Source of the DNA: Chamaelirium japonicum
Taxonomy: Eukaryota; Streptophyta; Magnoliopsida; Liliales; Melanthiaceae
Direction of reading: 5' to 3'
Assembly: GCA_947650365.1 (NCBI GenBank)
Contig: CANTAL010000193.1
Span: forward strand, 496,001-560,000
Length of the DNA: 64,000 nucleotides
Below the pieces are notes generated by a model. It was not told the origin of the DNA, did not search any database, and saw only the letters and a list, made by a program, of their open reading frames with translations. Made by a program: the position numbers and the translations under genes. Below are positions 41,011 through 54,906 of this stretch, in pieces (positions within the stretch are counted from its first letter, which is position 1; every line of letters begins with the position of its first letter).

Positions 41011-41332
41011 TTGTACGATCCATTCTAATTCATTCGTACGATCCATTCTAATTCATTCGTACGATCCATTCTAATTCATTCACACGAATGTATCCATTCT
41101 AGTTCATTCGTACGATCCATTCTAATTCATCCGTACGATCCATTCTAATTCATTCATACGATCTATTCTAATTCATTCATACAATTCATTCTAATTCTTT
41201 CACACGATCCATTCTAATTCATTCGTATGATCCATTCTAATTCATTCGCACAATCCATTCTATTTTATTCGTACGATCCATTCTTACTCATTCGTATGAT
41301 CCATTCTAATTCATTCGCACGAATGTATCCAT
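41011..41332 (-). repeat. Block 50, R units
   Basis: Homologous to blocks 6, 32 and 68; one 23-bp unit longer than block 68. Confidence 0.9.
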
Positions 41333-41391
41333 AATGGATGATACGAATGAGTAAGAATGGATCGCACGAATGAAATAGAATGGATTGTGCG
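41247..41391. repeat. 59-bp fold-back, 27-nt loop
   Basis: Arms 41247-41305 and 41333-41391 with about three mismatches (GGATGAT, CGCACG, TTTTATTC). Confidence 0.86.
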
Positions 41392-42129
41392 AATGAATTA
41401 GAATGGACCGTACGAATGAATTAGAATGGATACATTTGTGCGAATGAATTAGAATGGATCGGACGAATGAATTAGAATGGATCGTACGAATGAATTAGAA
41501 TGGATCGTACGAATAAACTAGAATGGATACATTCGTCCGAATGAATTAGAATGGATCATACGAATGAGTAAGAATGGACCGTACGAATGAAATAGAATAT
41601 ATTGTACGAATTAATTAGAATGGATCGTGCGAATGAATTAGAATGGATCGTACGAATGAATTAGAATGGATCGTACGAATGAATTAGAATGGATCGTGCA
41701 AATGAATTAGATTGGATCATATTAATGAATTAGAATGGATCGTACGAATGAATTAGAATGGATACATTCGTGCGAATGAATTAGAATGGATTGTGCGAAT
41801 CCATTAGACTGGATCGTGCGAATGAATAAGAATGGATCATACGAATGAATTAGAATTGATCGTACGAATTAATTAGAATGGATACATTCGTGCGAATGAA
41901 TTAGAATGGATTGTATGAATGAATTAGAATGGATCGTACGAATGAATTAGAATGGATCATACGAATTAATTAGAATGGATCATACGAATGAATTAGAATG
42001 GATCGTACGAATGAATTAGAATGGATCATACGAATGAACTAGAATGGATCGTACGAATGAACTAGAATGGATACATTCGTGCGAATGAATTAGAATGGAT
42101 CATATGAATGAATTAGAATGGATCGTACG
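41333..42129 (+). repeat. Block 51, F units
   Basis: Homologous to blocks 7 and 69. It includes CGAATCCATTAGACTGG and ends GATCGTACGATTC. Confidence 0.9.
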
Positions 42130-43498
42130 ATTCATTCTAATTCATTTGTACGATCCATTCTAATACATTCGTACGATTCATGCTAATTCATTCGCATGAT
42201 CCATTCAAATTCATTCGTACGATCCATTCTTATTCATTCATACGATCAATTCTAATTCATTCGCACAATCCATTCTAATTCATTCGTACAATCCATTCTA
42301 ATTCATTCGTATGATCCATTCTAACTCATTTGGTGGATCCATTCTAATTCATTCGTACGATCCATTCTAATTCATTCCCACGATCCATTCTAATTTATTC
42401 GTACGATCCATTCTAATTCATTCGTACGATCTATTCTAATTCATTCGCACGATGTAACCATTCTAATTCATTCATACGATTCATTCTGATTCATTCATAT
42501 GAGCTATTCTAATTCATTCGTACGATCCATTCTAATTCATTCGTACGATTCATTGTAATTCATTCATACAATCCATTTAGATTCATTTGCACAAATGTAT
42601 CCATTCAAATTCATTCGTACGATCCAGTCTAATACATTCGTACGATCCATTCTAATTCATTCGCACGAATATATCCATTCTAATTCTTTCATACGATGCA
42701 TTCTAATTCATTCGTACGATCCATTCTAATTCATTTGTACGATCCATTCTAATTCATTCGCACGAATGTATCCATTCTAATTCATTCGTACAATCCATTC
42801 TATTTCATTCGTACGATCCATTCTTACTCATTCGTATGATACATTCTAATTCATTCGTATGATCCATTCTAATTCATTCGTACGATCCATTCTAATTCAT
42901 TCGTATGATCCATTCTAATTCATTCGCACGATCCATTCTAACTCATTCATACGATCCATTCTAATTCATTCATACGATCTATTCTAATTCATTCCAACAA
43001 TCCATTCTAATTCATTCGCCCGATCCATTCTAATTCATTCATACGATCCATTCTAGTCGAATGGATCATGTGATCCATTCTATTCGAATGGATCATGCGA
43101 TCCATTCGAATTCATTCGCACGATCCATTCTAATTCATTCATACGATCGATTCTATTTCATTCATACAATGGATTCTAATTCTTTCACACGATCCATTCT
43201 AATTCATTCGTACGATCCATTCTAATTCATTCGTACAATCCATTCTATTTCATTTGTACGATCCATTCTTACTCATTCGTATGATCCATTCTAATTCATT
43301 CGTACGATCCATTCTAATTCATTTGTACGATCCATTCTAATTCATTCGTACAATCCATTCTATTTCATTCGTACGATCCATTCTTACTCATTCGTATGAT
43401 CCATTCTAATTCATTCGCACGAATGTATCCATTCTAATTCATTCATACAATCCATTCTAATTCATTCCGTACGATCCATTCTAATTCATTCGTACGAT
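42130..43498 (-). repeat. Block 52, R units, left arm
   Basis: Homologous to blocks 8 and 70. CATTTGGTGGATCC lies near 42,330 and the hairpin is doubled near 43,055-43,111. Confidence 0.9.
43055..43111. repeat. Hairpin duplicated: two 27-bp micro-inversions
   Basis: An extra copy (AGTCGAATGGATC, ATGT, GATCCATTC) precedes the perfect hairpin at 43082-43111. The repeat step is 27 bp, and one arm base of the first copy is changed (GTCG for TTCG). Confidence 0.9.
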
Positions 43499-43924
43499 CG
43501 TACGAATGAATGAGAATGGATCGTACGAATGAATTAGAATAGATTGTGCGAATGAATTAGAATGGATCGTACGAATGAATTAGAATGGATCGTACGAATG
43601 AATTAGAATGGATCATACGAATGAGTAAGAATGGATCATACGAATGAATTAGAATGGATCGTACGAATGAATTAGAATGGATCGTACGAATAAATTAGAA
43701 TGGATACATTCGTCCGAATGAATTAGAATGGATCATACAAATGAGTAAGAATGGATCGCACGAATGAAATAGAATAGATTGTACGAATGAATTAGAATGG
43801 ATCCTACGAATGAATTAGAATGGATCGTGTGAAAGAATTAGAATGGATTGTATGAATGAATTAGAATGGATCGTATGAATGAATTAGAATGGATTGTGCG
43901 AATGAATTCGAATGGATCGTACAA
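43499..43924 (+). repeat. Block 53, F half of core module copy 5
   Basis: Long form, like blocks 9, 21 and 71. It ends GATCGTACAAATTCATTC. Confidence 0.88.
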
Positions 43925-45071
43925 ATTCATTCTAATTCATTCGTACGATCCATTCTAATTCATTCGTACGATCCATTCTAATTCATTCGCTCGAATGTAT
44001 CCATTTTAATCCATTCGTACGATCCATTCGTACGATCCATTCTAATCCATTCGTACGATCCATTCTAATTCATTCGCATGAATGTAACCATTATAATTCA
44101 TTCATTTGATCCATTCCAATTCATTCGTACGATCCATTCTAATTCATTCGTCCGATCCATTCTAATTCATTCGCACGAATGTATCCATTCTAATTCATTA
44201 GTACAATCCATTCTAATTCATTTGCACGATCCATTCTAATTCATTCATTGGATCCATTCTAATTCATTCATACGATCTATTCTAATTCTTTCGCACGAAT
44301 ATATCCATTCTAATTCATTCGCACGAATATATCCATTCTAATTCTAATTCATTCGTACGATCCATTCTAATTCATTTGTATGATCCATTCTAATTAATTC
44401 GTATGATCCAATCTAATTTATTCGTACGATCCATTCTAATTCATTCATACAATCCATTCTAATTCATTCGCACGATCCATTCTAATTCACTCATACGATC
44501 CATTCTAATACATTCATACGATCCATTTTAATTCATTTGCACAAATATATCCATTCTAATTCATTCGTACGATCCATTCTAATTCCTTCGTACGATCCAT
44601 TCTAATTCATTCGTACGATCCATTCTAATTCATTCATACGATCCATTCTAATTCATTCGTACGATCCATTCTAATTCATTCGCACAAATGTATCCATTCT
44701 AATTCATTCGTACGATCCATTCTAATTCATTCGTACGATCCATTCTAATTCATTCGTAAGATCCATTCTAATTCATTCAGATGATCCATTCTAATTCATT
44801 CGTACGATCCATTCTAATTCATTCGCGAATGTATCCATTCTAATTTATTTGTACGATCCATTCTAATTCATTCGTACGATCCATTCTAATTCATTCATAC
44901 GATCTATTCTAATTCATTCATACAATCCATTCTAATTCTTTCACACGATCCATTCTAATTCATTCGTACGATCGATTCTAATTCATTCGCACAATCCATT
45001 CTATTTCATTCGTACGATCCATTCTTACTCATTCGTATGATCCATTCTAAATCATTCGCACGAATGTATCC
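43925..45071 (-). repeat. Block 54, R half of core module copy 5
   Basis: CTAATTCTAATTC near 44,341. A short partial-unit duplication (CCATTCGTACGATCC twice) lies near 44,020-44,040. It exits by the 59-bp fold-back. Confidence 0.88.
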
Positions 45072-45132
45072 ATAATGGATCATACGAATGAGTAAGAATG
45101 GATCGTACGAATGAAATAGAATGGATTGTGCG
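44988..45132. repeat. 59-bp perfect fold-back, 27-nt loop
   Basis: Arms 44988-45046 and 45074-45132 are exact reverse complements. Confidence 0.9.
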
Positions 45133-45243
45133 AATGAATTAGAATGGACCGTACGAATGCATTAGACGTACGAATGAATTAGAATGGATACATTCGTGCG
45201 AATAAATAAGAATGGATCATACGAATGACTAAGAATGGATCGT
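45072..45243 (+). repeat. Block 55, F units
   Basis: Homologous to blocks 11 and 73; has the broken unit GCATTAGACGTACG shared with block 73. Confidence 0.88.
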
Positions 45244-46872
45244 CATTCTAATTCATTCGTATGATCCATTCTAATTCATTTGTATCCATTCTATTTCATT
45301 CGCACGATCCATTCTAATTCATTCGCACAATCTATTCTAATTTATTCGTACGATCCATTCTAATTCATTCGTACGATCCATTCTAATTCATTTATACAAT
45401 CCATTCTAATTTATTCGCACGAATGTATCCATTCTAATTCATTCGTACGATCCATTCTAATTCATTCGCACAATCTATTCTAATTCATTCATACGATCCA
45501 TTCTAATTCATTCGCACGAATGTATCCATTCTAATTCATTCGTACGATCCATTCTAATTTATTCGTACGATCCATTCTAATTCATTCATACGATCTATTC
45601 TAATTCATTCATACAATCCATTCTAATTCTTTCACACGATCCATTCTAATTTATTCGCACGAATGTATCCATTCTAATTCATTCGTACAATCCATTCTAA
45701 TTCATTCGTATGATCCATTCTAACTCATTCGGTGGATCCATTCTAATTCATTCGTACGATCCATTCTAATTCATTCCCACGATCCATTCTAATTTATTCG
45801 TACGATCCATTCTAATTCATTCGTACGATCTATTCTAATTCATTCGCACGAATGTAACCATTCTAATTCATTCATACGATTCATTCTACTTCATTAGTAT
45901 GAGCTATTCTAATTCATTTGTACGATCCATTCTAATTCATTCGTACGATCCATTGTAATTCATTCATACAATCCATTTAGATTCATTCGCACAAATGTAT
46001 CCATTCAAATTCATTCGTACGATTCAGTCTAATTCATTCGTACGATCCATTCTAATTCATTCGCACGAATATATCCATTCTAATTCTTTCGTACGATGCA
46101 TTCTAATTTATTCGTACGATCCATTCTAATTCATTCGTACGATCCATTCTAATTCATTTGCACAAATGTATCCATTCTAATTCATTTGTACAATCCATTC
46201 TATTTCGTTCATACGATCCATTCTTACTCATTCGTATGATACATTCTAATTCATTCGTATGATCCATTCTAATTCATTCGTACGATCCATTCTAATTCAT
46301 TCGTACGATCCATTCTAATTCATTCGCACGATCCATTCTAATTCATTCATACGATCCATTCTAATTCATTCATACGATCCATGCTAATTCATTCCTACCA
46401 TCCATTCTAATTCATTCGCCCGATCCATTCTAATTCATTCATACGATCCATTCTATTCGAATGGATCATGCGATCCATTCGAATTCATTCGCACGATCCA
46501 TTCTAATTCATTCATACGATCCATTCTAATTCATTCATACAATGCATTCTAATTCTTTCACACGATCCATTCTAATTCATTCGTACGATCCATTCTAATT
46601 CATTCGTACAATCCATTCTATTTCATTTGTACGATCCATTCTTACTCATTCGTATGATCCATTCTAATTCATTCGTACGATCCATTCTAATTCATTTGTA
46701 CGATCCATTCTAATTCATTCATACAATCCATTCTATTTCATTCGTACGATCCATTCTTACTCATTCGTATGATCCATTCTAATACATTCGCATGAATGTA
46801 TCCATTCTAATTCATTCATACAATCCATTCTAATTCATTCCGTACGATCCATTCTAATTCATTCGTACGATC
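45244..46872 (-). repeat. Block 56, R units, P/Q fusion
   Basis: It starts like blocks 12 and 74 but changes at about 45,645-45,690 into the sequence of the start of blocks 18 and 38 (ACTCATTCGGTGGATCC near 45,728). It then runs on as a left arm with hairpin 46455. Confidence 0.87.
46455..46484. repeat. 30-bp hairpin (R context)
   Basis: Perfect 13-bp arms with ATGC spacer. Confidence 0.93.
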
Positions 46873-47179
46873 ACGAATGAATTAGAATGGATCGTACGAA
46901 TAAATTAGAATGGATCATACGAATGAGTAAGAATGGATCGTACGAATAAATTAGAATGGATACATTCGTCCGAATGAATTAGAATGGATCATACGAATGA
47001 GTAAGAATGGATCGTACGAATAAGATAGAATAGATTGTACGAATGAATTAGAATTGATCCTACGAAAGAATTAGAATGGATCGTGTGAAAGAATTAGAAT
47101 GGATTGTATGAATGAATTAGAATGGATCGTATGAATTAATTAGAATGGATCGTGCGAATGAATTCGAATGGATCGTACG
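46873..47179 (+). repeat. Block 57, F half of core module copy 6
   Basis: Short form beginning GATCACGAATG, like blocks 35 and 39. Confidence 0.88.
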
Positions 47180-48212
47180 AATTCATTCTAATTCATTCGT
47201 ACGATCCAATTTAAATCATTCGTACGATCCATTCTAATTCATTCGCTCGAATGTATCCATTTTAATCCATTCGTACGATCCATTCTAATCCATTCGTACG
47301 ATCCATTCTAATTCATTCGCATGAATGTAACCATTCTAATTCATTCATTTGATCCATTCTAATTCATTCGTACGATCCATTCTAATTCATTCGTCCGATC
47401 CATTCTAATTCATTCGCACGAATGTATCCATTCTAATTCATTCGTACGATCCATTATAATTCATTTGCACGATCCATTCTAATTCATTCATAGGATCCAT
47501 TCTAATTCATTCATACGATCTATTCTAATTCTTTCGCACGAATGTATCCATTCTAATTCATTCGCACGAATATATCCATTCTAATTCTAATTCATTCGTA
47601 CGATCCATTCTAATTCACTCATATGATCCATTCTAATTAATTCGTATGATCCATTCTAATTCATTCGTACGATCCATTCTAATTCATTCGTACAATCCAT
47701 TCTAATTCATTCGCACGATCCATTCTAATTCACTCATACAATCCATTCTAATACATTCATACGATCCATTCTAATTCATTTGCACGAATATATCCATTCT
47801 AATTCATTCGTACGATCCATTCTAATTCCTTCGTACGATCCATTCTAATTCATTCATACGATCCATTCTAATTCATTCGTACGATCCATTCTAATTCATT
47901 CGCACAAATGTATCCATTCTAATTCATTCGTACGATCCATTCTAATTCATTCGTACGATCACTTCTAATTCATTCGTAAGATCCATTCTAATTCATTCGT
48001 ACGATCCATTCTAATTCATTCGTACGATCCATTCTAATTCATTCGTACGATCCATTCTAATTCATTCGTACGATCCATTCTTACTCATTCGTATGATCCA
48101 TTCTAATTCATTCGTAAGTTCCATTCTAATTCATTCGTACGATCCATTCTAATTCATTCGCACAATCTATTCTAATTCATTCGTACGATCCATTCTAATT
48201 CATTCGTACGAT
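47180..48212 (-). repeat. Block 58, R half of core module copy 6
   Basis: ATCCAATTTAAATC start as in block 40; CTAATTCTAATTC near 47,581. Confidence 0.88.
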
Positions 48213-50147
48213 CGTACGAATGAATTAGAATGGATCGTACGGAATGCATTAGAATGGATTGTATGAATGAATTAGAATGGATACATTCGTGCGAATGAAT
48301 TAGAATGGATCATACGAATGAGTAAGAATGGATCGTACGAATGAAATAGAATGGATTGTACGAATGAATTAGAATGGATCGTACAAATGAATTAGAATGG
48401 ATCATACGAATGAGTAAGAATGGATCGTACAAATGAAATAGAATGGATTGTACGAATGAATTAGAATGGATCGTACGAATGAATTAGAATGGATCGTGTG
48501 AAAGAATTAGAATGCATTGTATGAATTAATTAGAATGGATCGTATGAATGAATTAGAATTGATCGTGCGAATGAATTCGAATGGATCGCATGATCCATTC
48601 GAATAGAATGGATCGTATGAATGAATTAGAATGGATCGAGCGAATGAATTAGAAAGGATCGTATGAATGAATTAGAATGGATCATATGAATGAATTAGAA
48701 TGGATCGTGCGAATGAATTAGAATGGATCGTACGAATGAAGTAGAATGGATCGTACGAATGAATTAGAATGGATCATACGAATGAATTAGAATGGATCAT
48801 ACGAATGAGTAAGAATGCATCGTACGAAGTAAATGGAATGGATTGTACGAATGAATTAGAATGGATACATTCGTGCGACTGAATTAGAATGGATCGTAAA
48901 TGAATTAGAATGGATCGTACGAATGAATTTGAATGGATCGTAGGAATGAATTAGAATGGATCTTACGAATGAATTAGAATGGATCGTACGAATGAATTTG
49001 AATGGATCGTACGAATGAATTCGAATGGATACATTCGTGCGAATGAATTAGAATGGATCAGACGAATGAATTAGAATGGATCGTACGAATGAATTAGAAT
49101 GGATCGTACGAATAAATTAGAATAGATACATTCGTCCGAATGAATTAGAATGGATCATACGAATGAGTAAGAATAGATCGTACGAATGAAATAGAATAGA
49201 TTATACGAATGAATTAGAATGGATTCGTACGAATGAATTTGAATGGATACATTCGTGCGAATGAATTAGAATGGATCGTACCAATGAGTAAGAATGGGTC
49301 CTACGAATGAAATAGAATGGACTGTGCGAATGAATTAGAATGGATCGTACGAATGAATTAGAATGGATCATACGAATGAATTAGACTGGATCCTATGAAT
49401 GAATTAGAATGGATCGTCCAAATGAATTAGAATGGATCGTACGAATGAATTAGAATGGATCGTGCTAATGAATTAGAATTGATCGAACGAATGAATTAGA
49501 ATGGATACATTCGTGCGAATGAATTAGAATGGATCGGACGAATGAATTAGAATGGATCGTACGAATGAGTAAGAATGGATCGTACGAATGAAATAGAATA
49601 GATCGTACGAATGAATTAGAATGGATCGTACGAAGGAATTAGAATGGATCGTACGAATGAATTAGAATGGATATATTCGTGCAAATGAATTAGAATGGAT
49701 CGTATGAATGTATTAGAATGGATCGTATGAGTGAATTAGAATGGATCGTACGAATGAATTAGAATGGATCATATGAATGAATTAGAATGGATACATTCTT
49801 GTGAATAAATTAGAATGGATTGTATGAATGAATTAGAATAGATTTTGTGAATGAATTAGAACTGATCGTACGAATGAATTAGAATGGATACATTCGTGCG
49901 AATGAATTAGAATGGATTGTATGAATGAATTAGAATGGATCCTATGAATGAATTAGAATGGATCGTGCGAATGAATTAGAATGGATCGTACAAATGAATT
50001 AGAATGGATCGTGCTAATGAATTAGAATTGATCGAACGAATGAATTAGCATGGATCGTGCTAATGAATTAGAATGGAACATACAAATGAATTAGAATGGA
50101 TCGTGTGAAAGAATTAGAATGGATTGTATGAATGAATTAGAATGAAT
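48213..50147 (+). repeat. Block 59, F units
   Basis: Homologous to block 41 almost unit by unit at an offset of about 14,236 bp, including CGTACGGAATGCATTAG and GAAGTAAATGGAATGG. It ends GAATGAATTCGTACGATCC. Confidence 0.9.
48575..48604. repeat. 30-bp hairpin (F context)
   Basis: Perfect 13-bp arms with GCAT spacer. Confidence 0.92.
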
Positions 50148-50169
50148 TCGTACGATCCATTCGAATTCA
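50134..50169. repeat. 11-bp inverted repeat at an F-to-R switch
   Basis: GAATGAATTCG and CGAATTCATTC face each other about the switch. The same switch type is at about 16.97, 21.54 and 35.91 kb. Confidence 0.85.
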
Positions 50170-51255
50170 TTCGCACGATCTATTCTAATTCATTCATACG
50201 ATCCATTCTAATTCATTCATACAATCCATTCGAATTCTTTCACACGATCCATTTTAATTCATTTGTAGGATCCATTCTAATTCATTTGTACAATCTATTC
50301 TATTTCATTTGTACGATCCATTCTTACTCATTCGTATGATCCATTCTAATTCATTCGGACGAATGTATCCATTCTAATTCATTCGTACGATCCATTCTAA
50401 TTCATTCGTACGATCCATTCTAATTCATTCGTACTATCCGTTCTAATTCATTCGTCCGATCCATTCTAATTTATTCGCACGAATGTATCCATTCTAATTC
50501 AGTCGTACGATCCATTCTAATTCATTCGTACGATCCATTCTAATTCATTCGTAAGATCCATTCTAATTCATTCGTACGATCCATTCTAATTCATTCGTAC
50601 GATCCATTCTAATTCATTCGCACGAATGTATCCATTCTAGTTCATTCGTACGATCCATTCTAATTCATTCATACAATCCATTCTAATTCATTTGCACGAA
50701 TGTATCCATTCTAATTCATTCGTACGATTAGTTCTAATTCATTCACAAAATCTATTCTAATTCATTCATACGATCCATTCTAATTCATTCACATGAATGT
50801 ATCCATTCTAAATCATTTATACGATCCATTCTAATTCATTCGTACGATCCATTCTAATTCACTCATACGATCCATTCTAATACATTCATACGATCCATTC
50901 TAATTCATTTGCACGAATATATCCATTCTAATTCATTCGTACGATTCATTCTAATTCCTTCGTACGTTCCATTCTAATTCATTCGTACGATCTATTCTAA
51001 TTCATTCGTACGATCCATTCTAATTTATTCGTATGATCCATTCTAATTCCTTCGTACGATCCATTCTAATTCATTCGTACGATCCATTCTAATTCATTGA
51101 TACAATCCATTCTAATTCTTTCACACGATCCATTCTAATTCATTCGTACGATCCATTCTAATTCATTCGTGCAATCCATTCTATTTCATTCGTACGATCC
51201 ATTCTTACTCATTCGTACGATCCATTCTAATTCATTCACACGAATGTATCCATTC
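50148..51255 (-). repeat. Block 60, R units
   Basis: Homologous to blocks 24 and 42, one unit longer than block 42 near the start. It exits at CATTCGTACGAATG. Confidence 0.9.
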
Positions 51256-53064
51256 GTACGAATGAATTAGAATAGATTGTACGAATGAATTAGAATGGAT
51301 CGTACGAATGAATTAGAATGGATCGTACGAATGAATTAGAATGGATCGTACGAATGAATTAGAATAGATCGTACGAATGAATTTGAATGGATCGTACGAA
51401 TGAATTAGAATAGATCGTATGAATGAATTAGAATGGATCGTACGAAGGAATTAGAATGGATCGTACGAATGAATTAGAATGGATATATTTGTGCAAATGA
51501 ATTAGAAAGGATTGTATGAATGTATTAGAATGGATCGTATGAGTGAATTAGAATGGATCGTACGAATGAATTAGAATGGATCGTATGAATGAATTAGAAT
51601 GGATACATTTGTGTGAATGAATTAGAATGGATCGTATGAATGAATTAGAATGGATACATTTGTGTGAATGAATTAGAATGGATCGTATGAATGAATTACA
51701 ATAGATTTTGTGAATGAATTAGAACTGATCGTACGAATGAATTAGAATGGATACATTCGTGCGAATGAATTAGAATGGATTGTATGAATGAATTAGAATG
51801 GATCCTATGAATGAATTAGAATGGATCGTACGAATGAATTAGAATGGATACATTCGTGCGAATGAATTAGAATTGATCGTACGAATGAATTAGAATGGAT
51901 CGTGCGAATGAATTAGAATGGATCGTACGAATGAATTAGAATGGATACATTCGTGCGAATGAATTAGAATGGATACATTCGTGCGAAAGAATTAGAATAG
52001 ATCGTATGAATGAATTAGAATGGATCCTATGAATGAATTAGAATGGATCGTGCGAATGAATTAGAATGGATTGTACGAATGAATTAGAATGGATCGTGCT
52101 AATGAACTAGAATTGATCGAACGAATGAATTAGCATGGATCGTGCTAATGAATTAGAATGGATCGTACTAATGAATTAGAATGGATCAAATGAATGAATT
52201 AGAATGGTTACATTCATGCGAATGAATTAGAATGGATCGTACGAATGGATTAGAATGGATCGTACGAATGGATTAGAATGGATACATTCGAGCGAATGAA
52301 TTAGAATGGATCGTACGAATGAATTAGAATGGATCGTACGAATAAATTAGAATGGATACATTCGTCCGAATGAATTAGAATGGATCATACGAATGAGTAA
52401 GAATGGATCGTACGAATGAAATAGAATAGATTGTACGAATGGATTAGAATGGATCCTACGAATGGATTAGAATCGATACCTTTGTGCATATGAATTACAA
52501 TGGATCGTACGAATGAATTAGAATGGATCATATTAATGAATTAGAATGGATCGTACGAATGGGTTAGAATGGATCGTGCGAATGAATTAGAATGGATCGT
52601 ACGAATGAATTAGAATGGATCGTACGAATGAATTAGAATGGATCATATTAATGAATTAGAATGGATCGTATGAATGAATTAGAATGGATACATTCGTGCG
52701 AATGAATTAGAATGGATCGGACGAATGAATTAGAATGGATCGTACGAATGAATTAGAATGGATCAAATGAATGAATTAGAATGGTTACATTCATGCGAAT
52801 GAATTAGAATGGATCGTACGAATGGATTAGAATGGATCGTACGAATGGATTAGAATGGATACATTCGAGCGAATGAATTAGAATGGATCGTACGAATGAA
52901 TTAGAATGGATCGTACGAATGGATTAGAATGGATCCTACGAATGGATTAGAATGGATACCTTTGTGCATATGAATTAGAATGGATCGTACGAATGAATTA
53001 GAATGGATCATATTAATGAATTAGAATGGATCGTACGAAAGAATTAGAATGGATACATTCGTGC
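51256..53064 (+). repeat. Block 61, F units
   Basis: Homologous to blocks 25 and 43; ends GATACATTCGTGC. Confidence 0.9.
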
Positions 53065-53103
53065 ACGATCCATTCTAATTCATTCATACGATCCATTCTA
53101 ATT
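53065..53103 (-). repeat. Block 62, R islet
   Basis: Same islet as blocks 26 and 44. Confidence 0.9.
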
Positions 53104-54122
53104 GTATGAATGTATTAGAATGGATCGTATAAGTGAATTAGAATGGATCGTACGAATGAATTAGAATGGATCGTATGAATGAATTAGAATGGATACATTC
53201 GTGTGAATGAATTAGAATGGATCGTATGAATGAATTAGAATAGATTTTGTGAATGAATTAGAACTGATCGTACGAATCAATTAGAATGGATACATTCATG
53301 CGAATGAATTAGAATGGATTGTATGAATGAATTAGAATGGATCCTATGAATGAATTAGAATGGATGGTACGAATGAATTAGAATGGATACATTCGTGCGA
53401 ATGAATTAGAATGGATCGTACGAATGAATTAGTAAGAATGGATCGTACGAATGAATTAGTAAGAATGGATCGTACGAATGAATTAGTTAGAATGGATCGT
53501 ACGAATGAGTAAGAATGGATCGTACGAATGAATTAGAATAGATCGTACGAATGAATTAGAATGGATGGTACGAATGAATTAGAATGGATACATTCGTGCG
53601 AATGAATTAGAATTGATCGTACGAATGAATTAGAATGGATCGTGCGAATGAATTAGAATGGATCGTACGAATAAATTAGAATGGATACATTCGTCCGAAT
53701 GAATTAGAATGGATCATACGAATGAGTAAGAATGGATCGTACGAATGAAATAGAATAGATTGTACGAATGAATTAGAATGGATTCGTACGAATGAATTAG
53801 AATGGATATATTCGTGCGAATGAATTAGAATGGATCGTACCAATGAGTAAGAATGGATCGTACGAATGAAATAGAATGGATTGAGCGAATGAATTAGAAT
53901 GGATCGTACGAATGAATTAGAATGGATCGTGTGAAAGAATTAGAATGGATTGTATGAATGAATTACAATAGATCGTATGAATGAATTAGAATGGATTCGT
54001 ACGAATGAATTAGAATGGATACATTCGTGCGAATGAATTAGAATGGATCGTACCAATGAGTAAGAATGGATCGTACGAATGAAATAGAATGGATTATGCG
54101 AATGAATTAGAATGGATTGCAC
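53104..54122 (+). repeat. Block 63, F units with insertion
   Basis: Homologous to blocks 27 and 45 but about 200 bp longer because of the segment at 53.4-53.6 kb. Confidence 0.9.
53362..53620 (+). repeat. About 202-bp local duplication with new 27-bp units
   Basis: The ATGGATGGTACG unit plus the following 28-mer occur at about 53,362 and again about 200 bp later. Between them lie three 27-bp units (GAATGAATTAGTAAG or GAATGAATTAGTTAG + AATGGATCGTAC). These look like a fusion of the standard AATTAG and the GAGTAAG variants. Absent at 24.7 and 39.15 kb. Confidence 0.9.
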
Positions 54123-54543
54123 GAATGTATCCATTCTAATTCATTCGTACGATCCATTCTAATTCATTCGTACGATCCATTCTAATTCATTCGTATGATC
54201 AATTCTAATTAATTCGTATGATCCATTCTAATTCATTCGTACGATCCATTCTAATTCATTCATACAATCCATTCTAATTCATTTGTACGATCCATTCTTA
54301 TTCACTCATACGATCCATTCTAATACATTCATACGATCCATTCTAATTCATTTACACGAATATATCTATTCTAATTCATTCGTACGATCCATTCTAATTC
54401 CTTCGTACGATCCATTCTAATTCATTAGTACGATCTATTCTAATTCATTCGTACGATCCATTCTAATTCCTTCGTACGATCCATTCTAATTCATTCGTAC
54501 GATCCATTCTAATTCATTCGTACAATCTATTCTAATTCATCCG
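54123..54543 (-). repeat. Block 64, R units (P start, copy 4)
   Basis: Nearly identical to block 46. Confidence 0.9.
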
Positions 54544-54727
54544 TATGAATGCATACATTCGTGTGAATGAATTAGAATAGATCGTACGAATGCGTAAGAA
54601 TGGATCGTACGAATGAAATAGAATGGATTGCACGAATGAATTAGAATGGATCGTACGAATGAATTAGAATGGATCGTACTAAGGAATTAGAATGGATCGT
54701 ACGAATGAATTAGAATGGATCGTACAA
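54544..54727 (+). repeat. Block 65, F units
   Basis: Homologous to blocks 3, 29 and 47; one GCGTAAG variant. Confidence 0.88.
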
Positions 54728-54906
54728 ATGTATCCATTCTAATTCATTCGCACGAATGTATCCATTCTAGTTCATTCGTACGATCCATTCTAATTCATTC
54801 GTACGATCCATTCTAATTCATTCGCACGATCCATTCTAATTCATTCGTACGATCAATTCTAATTCATTCGCACGAATGTATCCATTCTAATTCATTCGTA
54901 CGATCC
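54728..54906 (-). repeat. Block 66, R units
   Basis: Homologous to block 48; cut at GTACGATCC before TGAATTAG. Confidence 0.9.

Larger units (their letters stand above)
31383..45650. repeat. Higher-order repeat copy (Q+P, about 14.3 kb)
   Basis: Its landmarks reappear downstream: 32,637 to 46,872; 33,975 to 48,213; 35,912 to 50,148; 38,852 to 53,065; 40,490 to 54,906; 43,499 to 57,919. Offsets are 14,213-14,420 bp and step only where whole-unit or local gains and losses are visible. Confidence 0.88.
46160..48876. repeat. Long inverted repeat around core module copy 6
   Basis: Arms are about 46,160-46,872 (R) and 48,213-48,876 (F), with hairpins at 46455 and 48575. Offset of about 14.2 kb from the copy at 31.96-34.64 kb. 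Confidence 0.8.
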
